A DNA stretch of 52,874 nt from Nitrospiraceae bacterium (GTDB lineage Bacteria; Nitrospirota; Thermodesulfovibrionia; Thermodesulfovibrionales; UBA1546). The stretch is from assembly GCA_003599795.1 (NCBI GenBank), contig QZJQ01000049.1, positions 1 to 52,874 of the forward strand. Direction: 5' to 3'. Shown here in pieces: positions 10,141-19,888 of this stretch. Below the pieces are notes generated by a model. It saw only the letters and a list, made by a program, of their open reading frames with translations. It was not told where the DNA came from and searched no databases. Both the position numbers and the translations under genes were made by a program. How positions within the stretch are numbered: position 1 is the stretch's first letter; the number at the start of each line of letters is the position of its first letter.

Positions 10141-11232
10141 TTATACCTTCCCGTGTTCTAACACGTCTTGCGAATGCTGCATTTTTTCCGCTTTGCGTCC
10201 CTGCCACATGGCCCTCAGCACAATAAATGCGCCTAATAGCAGCGCTGCTATCATTATAGCAAAGCTTGTGGTTTTCAATATCTTCACTGTTTCTTCGCTT
10301 AGAGTCTGTATTAATCCCAATTGCGACAGGTAAACCGGAACCATTAAGCCGCGGCTAAAAAGCACAATAACCATTATAACGCCCATAACCACCTTGATCA
10401 TAAAGGGCTTTACATATGTTGTTCCTATTGCTCCAAGCTGTATTCCGAAAAGCGAGCCTGCAAGTATTATCATTGCAAGACGGATGTCAACAAGTCCGCT
10501 CATGGCATATTTGAAAGAGCCTCCAAGTCCCATTACAAATGCTATGACAAGCTCTGTTGCAGACGCCATAAGGCTCGGCGCTCCAAGCACGTATATCATA
10601 GAAGGAACTCCGATAAATCCGCCTACCGCGATTGTTGCAGCAAGCATGCCTGTTGCAAAACCCAATGGAATAGTGAAGAGCACTGAGATTCTTGCATTAA
10701 GGGCCTTGAAATAGACCATCGTGCCCGGAATGTTTATGGACTGCACCCATTTTGCGAGCTTTGTAGCTTTTTCTTCCTCATGTGTATTGCCGGACCTGTA
10801 AGTCTTCCACGCGTCGCGAAGAACAAAGCCTCCGACCACTGCAAGGATTACAACAAATGCAACGCTTACATAAAGGTTTGAGCCTGCGTCTCCGAAGGCC
10901 TTTTTTATGTTTTCCTGAATATGCGCTCCGTATAAAACACCGGCTTCAGCGGAGATTCCGAGCACTACTCCGAGCTTTACATCAACCTGCCCGTATTTTG
11001 CGCGTTTGACAGCTCCTATAAGCGCCTTTGGAAACTTGTGGCACATATTGCTTGCAACAGCGACAAGCCCCGGAACTCCAAGGCTCATCATGGCCGGAGT
11101 AAGCACAAAAGCCCCTCCCGAACCGATGAAGCCGCTAACAAGGCCCCCTACAAACCCCACAACAAACAGATAACCAATAGTGACAGCATCAAGGCTGATA
11201 AAATTAGACACTACCTGAACAACATCCTGCAT
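10141..11232 (-). CDS. TauE/SafE-family membrane permease
   Basis: 363 aa; GFVGGLVSGFIGSGGAFVLTPAMMSLGVPGLVAVASNM repeat characteristic of TauE/SafE. Confidence 0.9.
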   Translation of the reverse strand: MQDVVQVVSNFISLDAVTIGYLFVVGFVGGLVSGFIGSGGAFVLTPAMMSLGVPGLVAVASNMCHKFPKALIGAVKRAKYGQVDVKLGVVLGISAEAGVLYGAHIQENIKKAFGDAGSNLYVSVAFVVILAVVGGFVLRDAWKTYRSGNTHEEEKATKLAKWVQSINIPGTMVYFKALNARISVLFTIPLGFATGMLAATIAVGGFIGVPSMIYVLGAPSLMASATELVIAFVMGLGGSFKYAMSGLVDIRLAMIILAGSLFGIQLGAIGTTYVKPFMIKVVMGVIMVIVLFSRGLMVPVYLSQLGLIQTLSEETVKILKTTSFAIMIAALLLGAFIVLRAMWQGRKAEKMQHSQDVLEHGKV

Positions 11233-11233
11233 G

Positions 11234-11494
11234 TTATTTTACCTCCCTTTTCTTCTTTGCCGCCTCAACGCCGAGCACAGTCCAGAAACTGCCTGTAAAC
11301 GCGCCGTGAAAGTACGAAAAAACAAACGCCGTTATAATCGGAAGGAAGGCATATACTCCGCCCTTCCCGAAAATGTTGTTGATAACATCCTGATTAAGCA
11401 GCAGCGCTGCATAAAGCGCTATTGAGAGAATCCCCATGATTATCATATTTCCATAGGGCTTCTTTTTCCTGACATTTTTACCGTATCCTGACAT
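11234..11494 (-). CDS. Small membrane protein
   Basis: MSGYGKNVRKKKPYGNMIIMGILSIALYAALLL..., two predicted TMs; start ATG at about 11494 is preferred over 11536. Confidence 0.6.
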   Translation of the reverse strand: MSGYGKNVRKKKPYGNMIIMGILSIALYAALLLNQDVINNIFGKGGVYAFLPIITAFVFSYFHGAFTGSFWTVLGVEAAKKKREVK

Positions 11495-11516
11495 CTCTCC
11501 TCCGTTAATATTGAAA

Positions 11517-11714
11517 TTATTTGCTGCCTGCGGCATTTACAGCGAGGTCAGACGTATAGTCTCTGCCTGATTTCTTGGCCGTCTTTGCCTCGGGCTTCAC
11601 ATCTTCTTCTAGAATCTCCCTTGCTGTGTCAGCCTCTCCTGCCTCCGCAAATGTAACAGCAGTCATTAGCGTCTCAAATCTTTTTGAGAGTTTCTTTAAT
11701 CCCTTCATTTTCAT
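11517..11714 (-). CDS. 65-aa hypothetical protein with FAEAGE-x3-TAREIL helical motif
   Basis: ATG with upstream GGAGGG; motif shared with the adjacent USP-like protein. Confidence 0.6.
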   Translation of the reverse strand: MKMKGLKKLSKRFETLMTAVTFAEAGEADTAREILEEDVKPEAKTAKKSGRDYTSDLAVNAAGSK

Positions 11715-11728
11715 CCCTCCTTTTTCTG

Positions 11729-12211
11729 TTACGTACGAGCCTTCGCAGCCATTATCGTAACGATTGGTTTTGTTATGCTTTTGAGCATCTTTCTGATGTC
11801 CAGTAATTTCCTGTCTCCTGAAATATTGGGGCTCAGGAGAACCATATTGATGTTTGGCCTGCTCTTGAGAAAATCTTTTATCGCATTTATGGGCTCTTCA
11901 GAAGCCGTCTGATAACCAAGCTCAATTGAAGTTTCCCTGCATTTCTCAGCCAGTTCTTTTATCTTTTTTTCCGCGGCATCTTTAAGCGTTGCCTGCTGCG
12001 AGTTCATCAGCTCTTTTACGGTCTCGTGGTCCCCAGCCTCGGCAAATGCAACAGCAGCCATTATGTCTTCGTATTTGTCCATCACTCCTTTGCCGTAAAT
12101 CAGCAGCAGCTCAATCCCTGCATTCAATGACTTTGCAAGCTCCAGCACATACGAAAAGCCCTCATCGCAGTTTTCACTGCCTTTTGTCACGAATAATAGC
12201 TTTTCTTTCAT
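11729..12211 (-). CDS. Usp-like/nucleotide-binding-fold protein
   Basis: MKEKLLFVTKGSENCDEGFSYVLELAKSLNAGIELLLIYG; track start 12229, alternative ATG 12211. Confidence 0.65.
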   Translation of the reverse strand: MKEKLLFVTKGSENCDEGFSYVLELAKSLNAGIELLLIYGKGVMDKYEDIMAAVAFAEAGDHETVKELMNSQQATLKDAAEKKIKELAEKCRETSIELGYQTASEEPINAIKDFLKSRPNINMVLLSPNISGDRKLLDIRKMLKSITKPIVTIMAAKART

Positions 12212-12270
12212 TTTTCCTTTGTCCCCCATTCACCTATTCACCGATTAACCGATTCACCTATTAGCTATCT

Positions 12271-12287
12271 ACCAAGAGTCGTGCCAG
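12271..12287 (-). promoter_or_regulatory. Candidate sigma54 (-24/-12) promoter upstream of the Usp-like gene
   Basis: Minus strand CTGGCACGACTCTTGGT versus consensus YTGGCACGrNNNTTGCW; -12 GC is GG. Confidence 0.45.
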
Positions 12288-12462
12288 GAGTAAATGTGTT
12301 GAAATAAAAGGATTATTTATCTGGGATGGGACAACTTACTGTTTCAGATTTAAACGTGAGTGAACGCCTTAAGGCAGATGGTTTAATTGATTGTTTATGC
12401 TGCAACTGTGATACGAGGGATTATGGAAAAATCAAAGGGCTAAAGGTAAAGCAGTTCTGAGT

Positions 12463-13794
12463 CTACCTCTTCAATATCCTCCACAGGCTTGTTCTTGAAA
12501 TGCCGAGGATATCCGCTGCCTTTGATTTGTTGCCCTCTGCTAAATCAAGAACCTTCTCCGCATATTCCCTGTTAAGCTCGTCAATGGTCTTTACCCTGTT
12601 GGGGTCTATAGCCTCTACCTGAAACATCTTTATGCTCTGGGGAAGGTTTTCTGCCTTTATGCGCGAAGTATCTTCAAGAATAACCGCTCTCTCTATTATA
12701 TTTTCAAGCTCTCTTACATTTCCGGGGAATCCGTATGAAAGGAGCATATTCATTGCTTCTTTTGTAAAGCCCTCAATCTTCTTATTTGCCTTCTTTGAAT
12801 ATTTCTCAAGAAAAAGTTTTGCGAGCGGGGTGATATCTTCTTTGCGCTCCCTTAGCGGAGATATATGGATGTCCATCACATTCAGCCTGTAATAGAGGTC
12901 TTCCCTGAACCTGCCGTCAGAGATAAGCTGTTTTATGTTCTGGTTTGTTGCTGCAATAAACCTCACGTCAACTTTTATTGTTTTTATCCCTCCGACCCTG
13001 ATAAACTCCTTATCTTCTATGACCTTCAGCAGCTTTGCCTGAAGATTCGGCGACATCTCCGCAATCTCGTCAAGGAAGAGCGTGCCGTTATTTGCAACTT
13101 CAACCAAACCCTGCTTTGAGGCCACTGCTCCTGTGAAGGCCCCTCTTTCATGCCCGAAGAGCTCGCTTGCGAGAAGCTCCTCAGTGAATGTAGCGCAGTT
13201 CAATAAAAGAAACGGCTTATCCTTTCTTAACCCCGTATTATGGATGAGCTTTGCAACAAGGCCTTTTCCGACACCGCTTTCTCCGGTAAGAAGCACGTTG
13301 CAGTCAGAGTTCCTTATTCCTGATATGATGTCAACTATCCGCTTCATGGCCTTGCTATTTGCTATGAGAGGGGTGTCTTTATCAAGGCCGAGTGATATCT
13401 TAAGGGCTGTATTCTCTTCCTCTAATCTTTTTTTTTCCAGAATCTTTTTAATCTTCAGGTTGAGTTCATCAAGATTGAAAGGCTTTGTTATGTAATCAGC
13501 CGCTCCCCTTTTCATCGCTTCAACCGCAGAATCTATGCTTCCAAATCCTGTGACAATAATGACTTCGGTTTCCGGATGCTTTTCTTTCATCTCTGAAAGC
13601 AGCGTGAGGCCGTCCATCCCCGGCATCTTTATGTCGGCAATTATAATGTCAAATTCCTGTTCCCCTGTCTCTTTAAGTGCCTCCAGCCCGTTCTTTACGC
13701 CGGCAACTTTATAACCCTCTGCCTCAAGCGCGTACGTGAGGTGCTTTAATGTTATTTCTTCGTCTTCCGCAATTAAGATGTTAAGAGCCATCAT
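12463..13794 (-). CDS. Sigma54-dependent NtrC-family response regulator (REC-AAA+-Fis HTH)
   Basis: LIADIKMPGMDGL, GESGVGKGLVAK, GAFTGA, C-terminal NKSKAADILGISRTSLWRILKR. Confidence 0.97.
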   Translation of the reverse strand: MMALNILIAEDEEITLKHLTYALEAEGYKVAGVKNGLEALKETGEQEFDIIIADIKMPGMDGLTLLSEMKEKHPETEVIIVTGFGSIDSAVEAMKRGAADYITKPFNLDELNLKIKKILEKKRLEEENTALKISLGLDKDTPLIANSKAMKRIVDIISGIRNSDCNVLLTGESGVGKGLVAKLIHNTGLRKDKPFLLLNCATFTEELLASELFGHERGAFTGAVASKQGLVEVANNGTLFLDEIAEMSPNLQAKLLKVIEDKEFIRVGGIKTIKVDVRFIAATNQNIKQLISDGRFREDLYYRLNVMDIHISPLRERKEDITPLAKLFLEKYSKKANKKIEGFTKEAMNMLLSYGFPGNVRELENIIERAVILEDTSRIKAENLPQSIKMFQVEAIDPNRVKTIDELNREYAEKVLDLAEGNKSKAADILGISRTSLWRILKR

Positions 13795-13817
13795 TTCCCC
13801 TATTTATCCCGTATTTT

Positions 13818-15371
13818 CTAACGTGGTAATATTATCTTAAAGGTCGTGCCTTTACCCCGTTCGCTCGTCACTTCAATCTTTCCTCTGTGCTTTTCTATTA
13901 TACTGTAAACAATCGCAAGCCCCAAGCCTGTGCCGTTGTCTTTTGTGGTAAAGAATGGGTCAAATATCCTCTGCATGTCTTCCTGAGCAATGCCTTTGCC
14001 GGTGTCGGAAATCATAATCTGCACCTGCCCGTCCAGAGTTTTAATCTCCACCACAAGCGTGCCGTTCCCGCCCATGGCATCAACCGCATTGCTGAAAAGA
14101 TTTATAAGAACCTGTTCAATAAGATGCCTGTCTGCGTTGACCTCTACATCTTCGGGCAGTTTCAGGTCAAAGCGTATGTTTAATATCTCGCTTAAAACCT
14201 CCAGCTGTGCGAGCGCATCATTAATTACGCCGGACAATTTAATTTTTTTGAATTCCGGAGGCTTCTCTCTGGCAAACTCAAGAAGGTCGCTTACAATGCG
14301 CTTGACCCTGATGGTTTGTGAAAAGATATCTTTGACAGAACCCTTGATAACAGGGGGGCAGTCTCTTAGCTTTTCTATCTCCCTTAACAATATCTGTGCC
14401 GCAAGATAGACGTTATTAAGGGGATTATTTAATTCATGGGCCACGCCTGACGCAAGCGTGCCTATTGACGCAAGTTTCCTGCTCTGGAGAAGTTCTTCAT
14501 TCTTCCTGCTAAGCTCCTTATCCCTTTCAATAAGGTCTGCCTCCATCTTGTTGAACGTCGCTATGAGAACTCCCACCTCATCCTGTTTTTCAGGCATCGG
14601 CAATGACGAGAAATCTCCCTTGCCTGTCTTTTCAATCGCGGCCGTGAGTATCTTTAAGCGCTTTACAACGCTGTGTATGATTGCAAAAAGCGCAGCAATG
14701 CCGAAAATTAAAAACAATGGAAACAGGACCAGCGCCGCTGTCTGTGAAAGGCTAATCGCCCTTTCCGCCTTCTCTCTTGCTGACCTGTCAAGGTTTTTTG
14801 ACAGGGTAAGTATCTCTTCTCCGTTTTTCCTCAGACCGGTAATCTCATTATCAAGTTCCCTCAGCATCGCTATTACAGGACTGTTAATTTTTAAGGGAAA
14901 TGTCTTTTCAATAAGTTCGGCATTCACAAGCGGCCTCTCAAGAAATGTGGACTCTATCAGGGGAAAGAATGAAGAGTATTCCTTCTTAAGAGGTTTAAGC
15001 CCTGTAAATTCCTTCAGAAAATCCCGGTAAATAACCTCTATCCTGTTAAACCTCCGGCTGTATTCATCAATCTTGTTTTCAAGTCCGAGGAACTTTTCCG
15101 TGTTATAGCTCTTCCTGCCCTGGCCGAGAATTGTCTTTAAGTCTCTGAGATATGCATGAACCTCGTCAATCTCCTTTGAATCCCCGTAAAGGAAGAAGTT
15201 CTTTTCATGCCTTCTTAACTGGAGGGATTTGCTGCGTACCGTGTCTGCAAGCTCAAGATACCGTATCTCTTTCCTGACTTCCAGAAAATTTATATACGAT
15301 GAAGCTGCAAAAACAGCAATAATCGTAGCGCTGATTATAAAGCTGAGAATTATCTTACGTTCAAGGGACAT
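13818..15371 (-). CDS. Membrane sensor histidine kinase (HAMP, HisKA, HATPase_c)
   Basis: GVAHELNNPLNNVYLA H-box; N, G1 and G2 boxes (NLFSNAVDAM, DTGKGI, GTGLGLAIVYSII). Confidence 0.97.
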   Translation of the reverse strand: MSLERKIILSFIISATIIAVFAASSYINFLEVRKEIRYLELADTVRSKSLQLRRHEKNFFLYGDSKEIDEVHAYLRDLKTILGQGRKSYNTEKFLGLENKIDEYSRRFNRIEVIYRDFLKEFTGLKPLKKEYSSFFPLIESTFLERPLVNAELIEKTFPLKINSPVIAMLRELDNEITGLRKNGEEILTLSKNLDRSAREKAERAISLSQTAALVLFPLFLIFGIAALFAIIHSVVKRLKILTAAIEKTGKGDFSSLPMPEKQDEVGVLIATFNKMEADLIERDKELSRKNEELLQSRKLASIGTLASGVAHELNNPLNNVYLAAQILLREIEKLRDCPPVIKGSVKDIFSQTIRVKRIVSDLLEFAREKPPEFKKIKLSGVINDALAQLEVLSEILNIRFDLKLPEDVEVNADRHLIEQVLINLFSNAVDAMGGNGTLVVEIKTLDGQVQIMISDTGKGIAQEDMQRIFDPFFTTKDNGTGLGLAIVYSIIEKHRGKIEVTSERGKGTTFKIILPR

Positions 15372-15470
15372 CTTGCCCTATATTATCACCAACGGTCAAA
15401 AAAATAAAAATATCCTACTGCGGGACAAGACAGCGGATTGAGATTGCTCTACTTATAAGATATAGTAGCG

Positions 15471-16361
15471 TTACGCCTTAACCACAAGAACAGCGCATTC
15501 GGCAGTGCCGATAACCCTCTCTGTCACACTTCCCATTAGAAGCCTTGCGAGCGCTGTCCTGCCGTGGCTGCCAACAACAATCAAATCCGCTTTTTTCTCT
15601 TTTGCAGCCTCTATAATCGCTTCGTAAGGCCTTCCGGAATAAACCAGTCCTATTGTCTTTATCCCTTCTTTTTCCGCGGGGTCTTTCACTTTTCTGATAT
15701 TATCCTCCGCAGCCTTAAGCTCCTCATCAGCTATAAGGCCTTTCTGCATCTCTGAATGGACAATATCAAAAGGCGATGAGGACTCGGATGGAACTACGGA
15801 AATAACTATAAGCCCTGAACCGCAGCGTTTTGCGATGCCTAAAGCCTCCGCAGCCGCCGCATTACTGTATCTGGAACCGTCGGTAGCAACAAGAATATTT
15901 TTAAACTCAAGCTTCGCCGCTCTTGGGACAACCAGCACATTGCACGGAGCATGGCCAATGGTCCGCGCTGTCTCGCTTCCCATCATGAGACGTTTCAGCC
16001 CTCTCCTGCCGCGGCGTCCCATGATTATCATGTCTGCTTTATTTTTTTCAGCCTCTTCAACTATATATCTGTAAGGTTCTTCTCCCTGATGCGCGATTAT
16101 CTCGCATTGAACTCCTTCCTTCTCTGCCCGCGCCTTTATTGATTCAAGGTTGTTCCTCGCCTCTTTCTCTGCCTTTTCAACAAGCTGTGGAGCTATTGTT
16201 TCATACTCAGGATTTGTCTCTATTACGGATACTGCGAACAATTTACTTGAGCAGGTCTTCGCAAGGCTTATCGCCTCTCTTACAGCGCCTTCGCTGAATT
16301 CAGAGCCGTCTGTAGGCAAGATCAATCTTTCAAGTTTTGCTGTGGGACATATCTGTGCCAT
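15471..16361 (-). CDS. Tandem universal stress protein (UspA x2)
   Basis: GRRGRRGLKRLMMGSETARTIGHAPCNVLVVP and GSHGRTALARLLMGSVTERVIGTAECAVLVV. Confidence 0.95.
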   Translation of the reverse strand: MAQICPTAKLERLILPTDGSEFSEGAVREAISLAKTCSSKLFAVSVIETNPEYETIAPQLVEKAEKEARNNLESIKARAEKEGVQCEIIAHQGEEPYRYIVEEAEKNKADMIIMGRRGRRGLKRLMMGSETARTIGHAPCNVLVVPRAAKLEFKNILVATDGSRYSNAAAAEALGIAKRCGSGLIVISVVPSESSSPFDIVHSEMQKGLIADEELKAAEDNIRKVKDPAEKEGIKTIGLVYSGRPYEAIIEAAKEKKADLIVVGSHGRTALARLLMGSVTERVIGTAECAVLVVKA

Positions 16362-16362
16362 A

Positions 16363-16809
16363 TTAATGCCCTCCTGCTTTTAAGATGCCGCTTGCCGCAA
16401 GGAGCAAGACAGCCACTTCAAGCACCGCGATTACGACATAAGAAGTGTCTTTTTTCCTCATAAGAATAGGAAGTATAACGAGATAACATATAATGCTCAG
16501 GCCTCCAAGCATCGCTATTCCGACAAAGTTGAGATAATCGCCTTTGCCGACGAGAGATACCCATCCCCAGCCTGTCGGGATATTGAAAGCCTGATTTAAT
16601 TCATGGGCTCTCATCCCCCAGTACGGCACATTTGAGCCTTGGGGAATTTCCGAAAGTTTTTCTATCGGCACATAACTCGGCAGCGCTCCTGATATATAGA
16701 CGATAAAAGAAACTATAAGCAGTGCCAGCCCTATCCACATCCCGCTATTTAAAACGCCTGCATATGCAAGCTGTTCTTCCGATGCTTTTTCCCTGTGTTC
16801 TGCTGTCAT
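16363..16809 (-). CDS. DUF1634-like small multi-TM protein (TauE partner)
   Basis: 148 aa, three to four hydrophobic segments; directly downstream of a TauE/SafE gene. Confidence 0.55.
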   Translation of the reverse strand: MTAEHREKASEEQLAYAGVLNSGMWIGLALLIVSFIVYISGALPSYVPIEKLSEIPQGSNVPYWGMRAHELNQAFNIPTGWGWVSLVGKGDYLNFVGIAMLGGLSIICYLVILPILMRKKDTSYVVIAVLEVAVLLLAASGILKAGGH

Positions 16810-16821
16810 AATCTTATCCTC

Positions 16822-17838
16822 CTATTTCCAAATCTCAAGGCCTTTTAGAAGCGCCCTGAGCCCCGCAAAAAGCAAAAGCCCTATCACCATCCATTTGATG
16901 GCCTTTGGTTTGGCCCTTACAAGTATCTTAACGCCTACAATAGAGCCGAGCATTATTCCGACAATGGACGGAACAACAATCATCGGCAATACAGCGCCCT
17001 GATTGAGATAGACCCATGCGGCTGACGTATCCGTTATTGAAAGCAGAAATTTACTCGTTGCAACCGATATTTTAAGAGGCGCTCCCATCAGCAGGTTTAA
17101 AACAGGGACATTGGCCCATCCGGCGCCAAGCCCGAACATGCCTGCCATGATACCGATGATTATAAATAAAGCCAGCCCCTGAGGAGTCCTGTGCACCTGC
17201 CACTCAACATCTTTTCCCAAAGATTCTTCTCTGTATATCCCCATAATATGAAGACTTTGCGAGAGATTGTCAGGTTTCGCAACATTTGGGAAATCGGACT
17301 TCTTGGCTATGACCATAATCGCTACGATGAACAGAATTGTCGCTCCGAGAAGTGTATTGACCACATTGGGCTTAAGGGCAAGGCCTATCATCGCGCCGAC
17401 GATTGCGGCTGACGATGCGATAAGCGCCACCGGCAATGCCAAGCGAAGGCTCGCGAGGTTTCTTCTCAACAAACCCGGCCCAGCCGCAAGAGCTCCTGCA
17501 AGAGCAACGAGCAGCCCTGCGCCCCTTACAAAATCAATATTGAACGGGAAAAAACCGCCGATAATGGGCACAAAAAGAACGCCTCCTCCAACACCTCCGA
17601 GAACAGCAAGGATGCCTAATATAAAGGTAACAACAAATAAAGCCAAGGGCCAAACCCACCACGGAGCGGTTGATGCTGAAGCGGTTTCCTTTGCAACCTC
17701 CTGAACTTCAGACGCAAAGGCAGACATGCTGACAAATACAGCCATTATTGAAAGAACAACAATCAAAATCTTTAAAACTTTCCCTGAACGAATCAATTCA
17801 TTCCCTCCTTGCCTCAAAAATATTGTTTCATTTAGCAA
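16822..17838 (-). CDS. TauE/SafE-family membrane permease
   Basis: LGILAVLGGVGGGVLFVPIIGGFFPFNIDFVRGAGLLVALAGALAAGPGLLRRNLA; second copy of the fold in the window. Confidence 0.9.
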   Translation of the reverse strand: MLNETIFLRQGGNELIRSGKVLKILIVVLSIMAVFVSMSAFASEVQEVAKETASASTAPWWVWPLALFVVTFILGILAVLGGVGGGVLFVPIIGGFFPFNIDFVRGAGLLVALAGALAAGPGLLRRNLASLRLALPVALIASSAAIVGAMIGLALKPNVVNTLLGATILFIVAIMVIAKKSDFPNVAKPDNLSQSLHIMGIYREESLGKDVEWQVHRTPQGLALFIIIGIMAGMFGLGAGWANVPVLNLLMGAPLKISVATSKFLLSITDTSAAWVYLNQGAVLPMIVVPSIVGIMLGSIVGVKILVRAKPKAIKWMVIGLLLFAGLRALLKGLEIWK

Positions 17839-18139
17839 TGACGTGTTTAATTATTGAAACGGTTTATATATTAACTCCATAGCTATAAGAGGGTCAAGGA
17901 AACGGCAATATTATTTTTTAATGAACTCATAAGAATCATTAAATCTTACCGACATCACGACATCGTATCCGCTCACAGCTCATAAAATATTTACAAGCAG
18001 GTTATCAAACCATCATCGCTGTTTCTTCAGCAAGACAGATTTAAAAACACTACAGAAAGATTAAGGGAGCGGTTGCGCTTTATTGCGGGTTTTCGTATGA
18101 TATTTTTAATTGATTCAAGGAAAAAGGGATGAATAGAAA

Positions 18140-18352
18140 ATGGAATACCTCCTTGTAAAATTTCAGGAATCACGAGGGGTTATTATTGACGGCATCAGCG
18201 AAGGCATGACCAATGAGGTGCTGGAGCTTGAAACAGGGACACACTCCGTAACGCTCGAAGCGCCCCCGGACTTCACGCCTGATTTGCATGAGTTTATATT
18301 AAGAAAAACCTCTGTCATCTCTCCGAAGGTAATCACCTTTGAAAAAGCATAG
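18140..18352 (+). CDS. 70-aa hypothetical protein coupled to a patatin gene
   Basis: ORF overlaps the start of the next gene by 14 nt. Confidence 0.55.
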   Translation: MEYLLVKFQESRGVIIDGISEGMTNEVLELETGTHSVTLEAPPDFTPDLHEFILRKTSVISPKVITFEKA

Positions 18353-19742
18353 GCTGAGCAGATATCTTTTTACTGTCCTTATCATCGCGCTTTTTTCCCT
18401 TTGCTCCTGCGCTCATTACCAGAAAAACCTTCCCCTGACAGACATCCATCAGAATGAGCCCTACACCTTTGACGCCTTTAACCAGTCACAAGGCGCTGAC
18501 GAGACCTTTGTGATACTAACTTTTTCAGGAGGCGGCACCCGCGCAGCAGCCTTTTCCTACGGCGTGCTTGCAGAGATGAATAATACCAAACTCCCGGGAT
18601 TGAACAAGACAATCCTTGATGAAGCGGATATTATTTCCACTGTTTCTGGAGGCTCTTTCACCGGAGCATATTATGCGCTCTTCGGCCCAAGGATATTTGC
18701 GGACTTCAAAGAAAAATTCCTCTACCGCAATATACAAAAGGAACTCTCTCTCGCACTCATGAATCCCGCAAACTGGCTGCGCCTTTCATCTCCTTACTTC
18801 AGCCGTATTGACCTTGCCGCTGAACTGTATGACAGGACGATATTTGAAGCAAGCACATTCAAGTTGCTAAGTGACAGGAAAAAGCGGCCGTTTCTCATCA
18901 TGAATGCGACCAACCTTTATCAGGGCAGCCGCTTTGAATTTACAGGCGAACAGTTCAACTATATAGGCTCTGATATTCTCTCCTATCCTATAGCAAGGGC
19001 AGTGACAGCTTCTTCCGCATTTCCATTCCTGTTTTCTCCGATAAGCCTTGTTAATTACCCGTATCCTGATGGATATAAAATGCCTGATGCCGATAAGATG
19101 GCGCTCAAAGACTACTGGAATAATAAAAGCAGATATTACAAGGCCCTCAACAACACCATGTATGCGGATAAAAAGGGGCATCCGTATCTTCATCTCATGG
19201 ACGGCGGGCTTGCGGACAATATAGGGCTGCGGGCTGTCAATGACCTCTATTTAAGGGGCGGCATCAGGAAAAAGATAAACAGCGGGGAGATCAAAAGGCT
19301 CCTCGTGATTGTAGTGAACGCAAAGAACGAGCCGCAGGAAACTCTTGATAAAAATGAAAGCCCTCCCGGACTGGCCACCGTCGCCTTAAAGACGGCGACA
19401 GTCTCTATGGACAATTATTCCTTTGAGACAGTTGAATCCATAAAAAAGATGTTTGCGGACAGGATAGGGGCGCAGATGAACCTTGACGGCTGTCAGCAGA
19501 AACTTGATGAACACTGCAAAGACGGGTATAAGCTTCCCGCGCTTGCAGGCGGGAAGATGAAGTTATATGTCGTGGACATTTCATTTGACAACCTCTCGGA
19601 CAATGATGAGAAAAACTTTCTGAAACATCTGCCCACTACATTTCACCTTGAAAAGAACGCGGTGGAAAGATTGATAAGCGCAGGCAGGCTCCTTTTAAAA
19701 ACCCATCCGGAATTTAAGGCATTCATGGACGAGTTCAAATAA
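18339..19742 (+). CDS. Patatin-like phospholipase, lipoprotein
   Basis: Signal with lipobox LFSLCSCAHY; FSGGGTRAAAFSYGVL oxyanion hole, STVSGGSFTGA (GxSxG-like), DGG catalytic Asp. Confidence 0.9.
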   Translation: MKKHRLSRYLFTVLIIALFSLCSCAHYQKNLPLTDIHQNEPYTFDAFNQSQGADETFVILTFSGGGTRAAAFSYGVLAEMNNTKLPGLNKTILDEADIISTVSGGSFTGAYYALFGPRIFADFKEKFLYRNIQKELSLALMNPANWLRLSSPYFSRIDLAAELYDRTIFEASTFKLLSDRKKRPFLIMNATNLYQGSRFEFTGEQFNYIGSDILSYPIARAVTASSAFPFLFSPISLVNYPYPDGYKMPDADKMALKDYWNNKSRYYKALNNTMYADKKGHPYLHLMDGGLADNIGLRAVNDLYLRGGIRKKINSGEIKRLLVIVVNAKNEPQETLDKNESPPGLATVALKTATVSMDNYSFETVESIKKMFADRIGAQMNLDGCQQKLDEHCKDGYKLPALAGGKMKLYVVDISFDNLSDNDEKNFLKHLPTTFHLEKNAVERLISAGRLLLKTHPEFKAFMDEFK

Positions 19743-19888
19743 AAGCAGGGGGTAAATTAATAGTTTTTAGACAGTCTCCGGTGTCTCTAATTATTTTTTC
19801 GACACTCTAATTTTATGCGATATGTATTGACTTTCGGAAGGGTTTCGTTTTAAATTATGGAAATGATACTTCCAATATTGGACTAAAA

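Noticed and set aside
12326-12460. 44-aa plus-strand ORF MGQLTVSDLNVSERLKADGLIDCLCCNCDTRDYGKIKGLKVKQF
   Set aside because: No strong ribosome-binding site and no recognisable domain; may be chance or a gene remnant, not enough support to call it.
14458-15030. Plus-strand ORF of 190 aa
   Set aside because: Antisense to the histidine kinase; Ser/Leu-rich composition typical of shadow ORFs.
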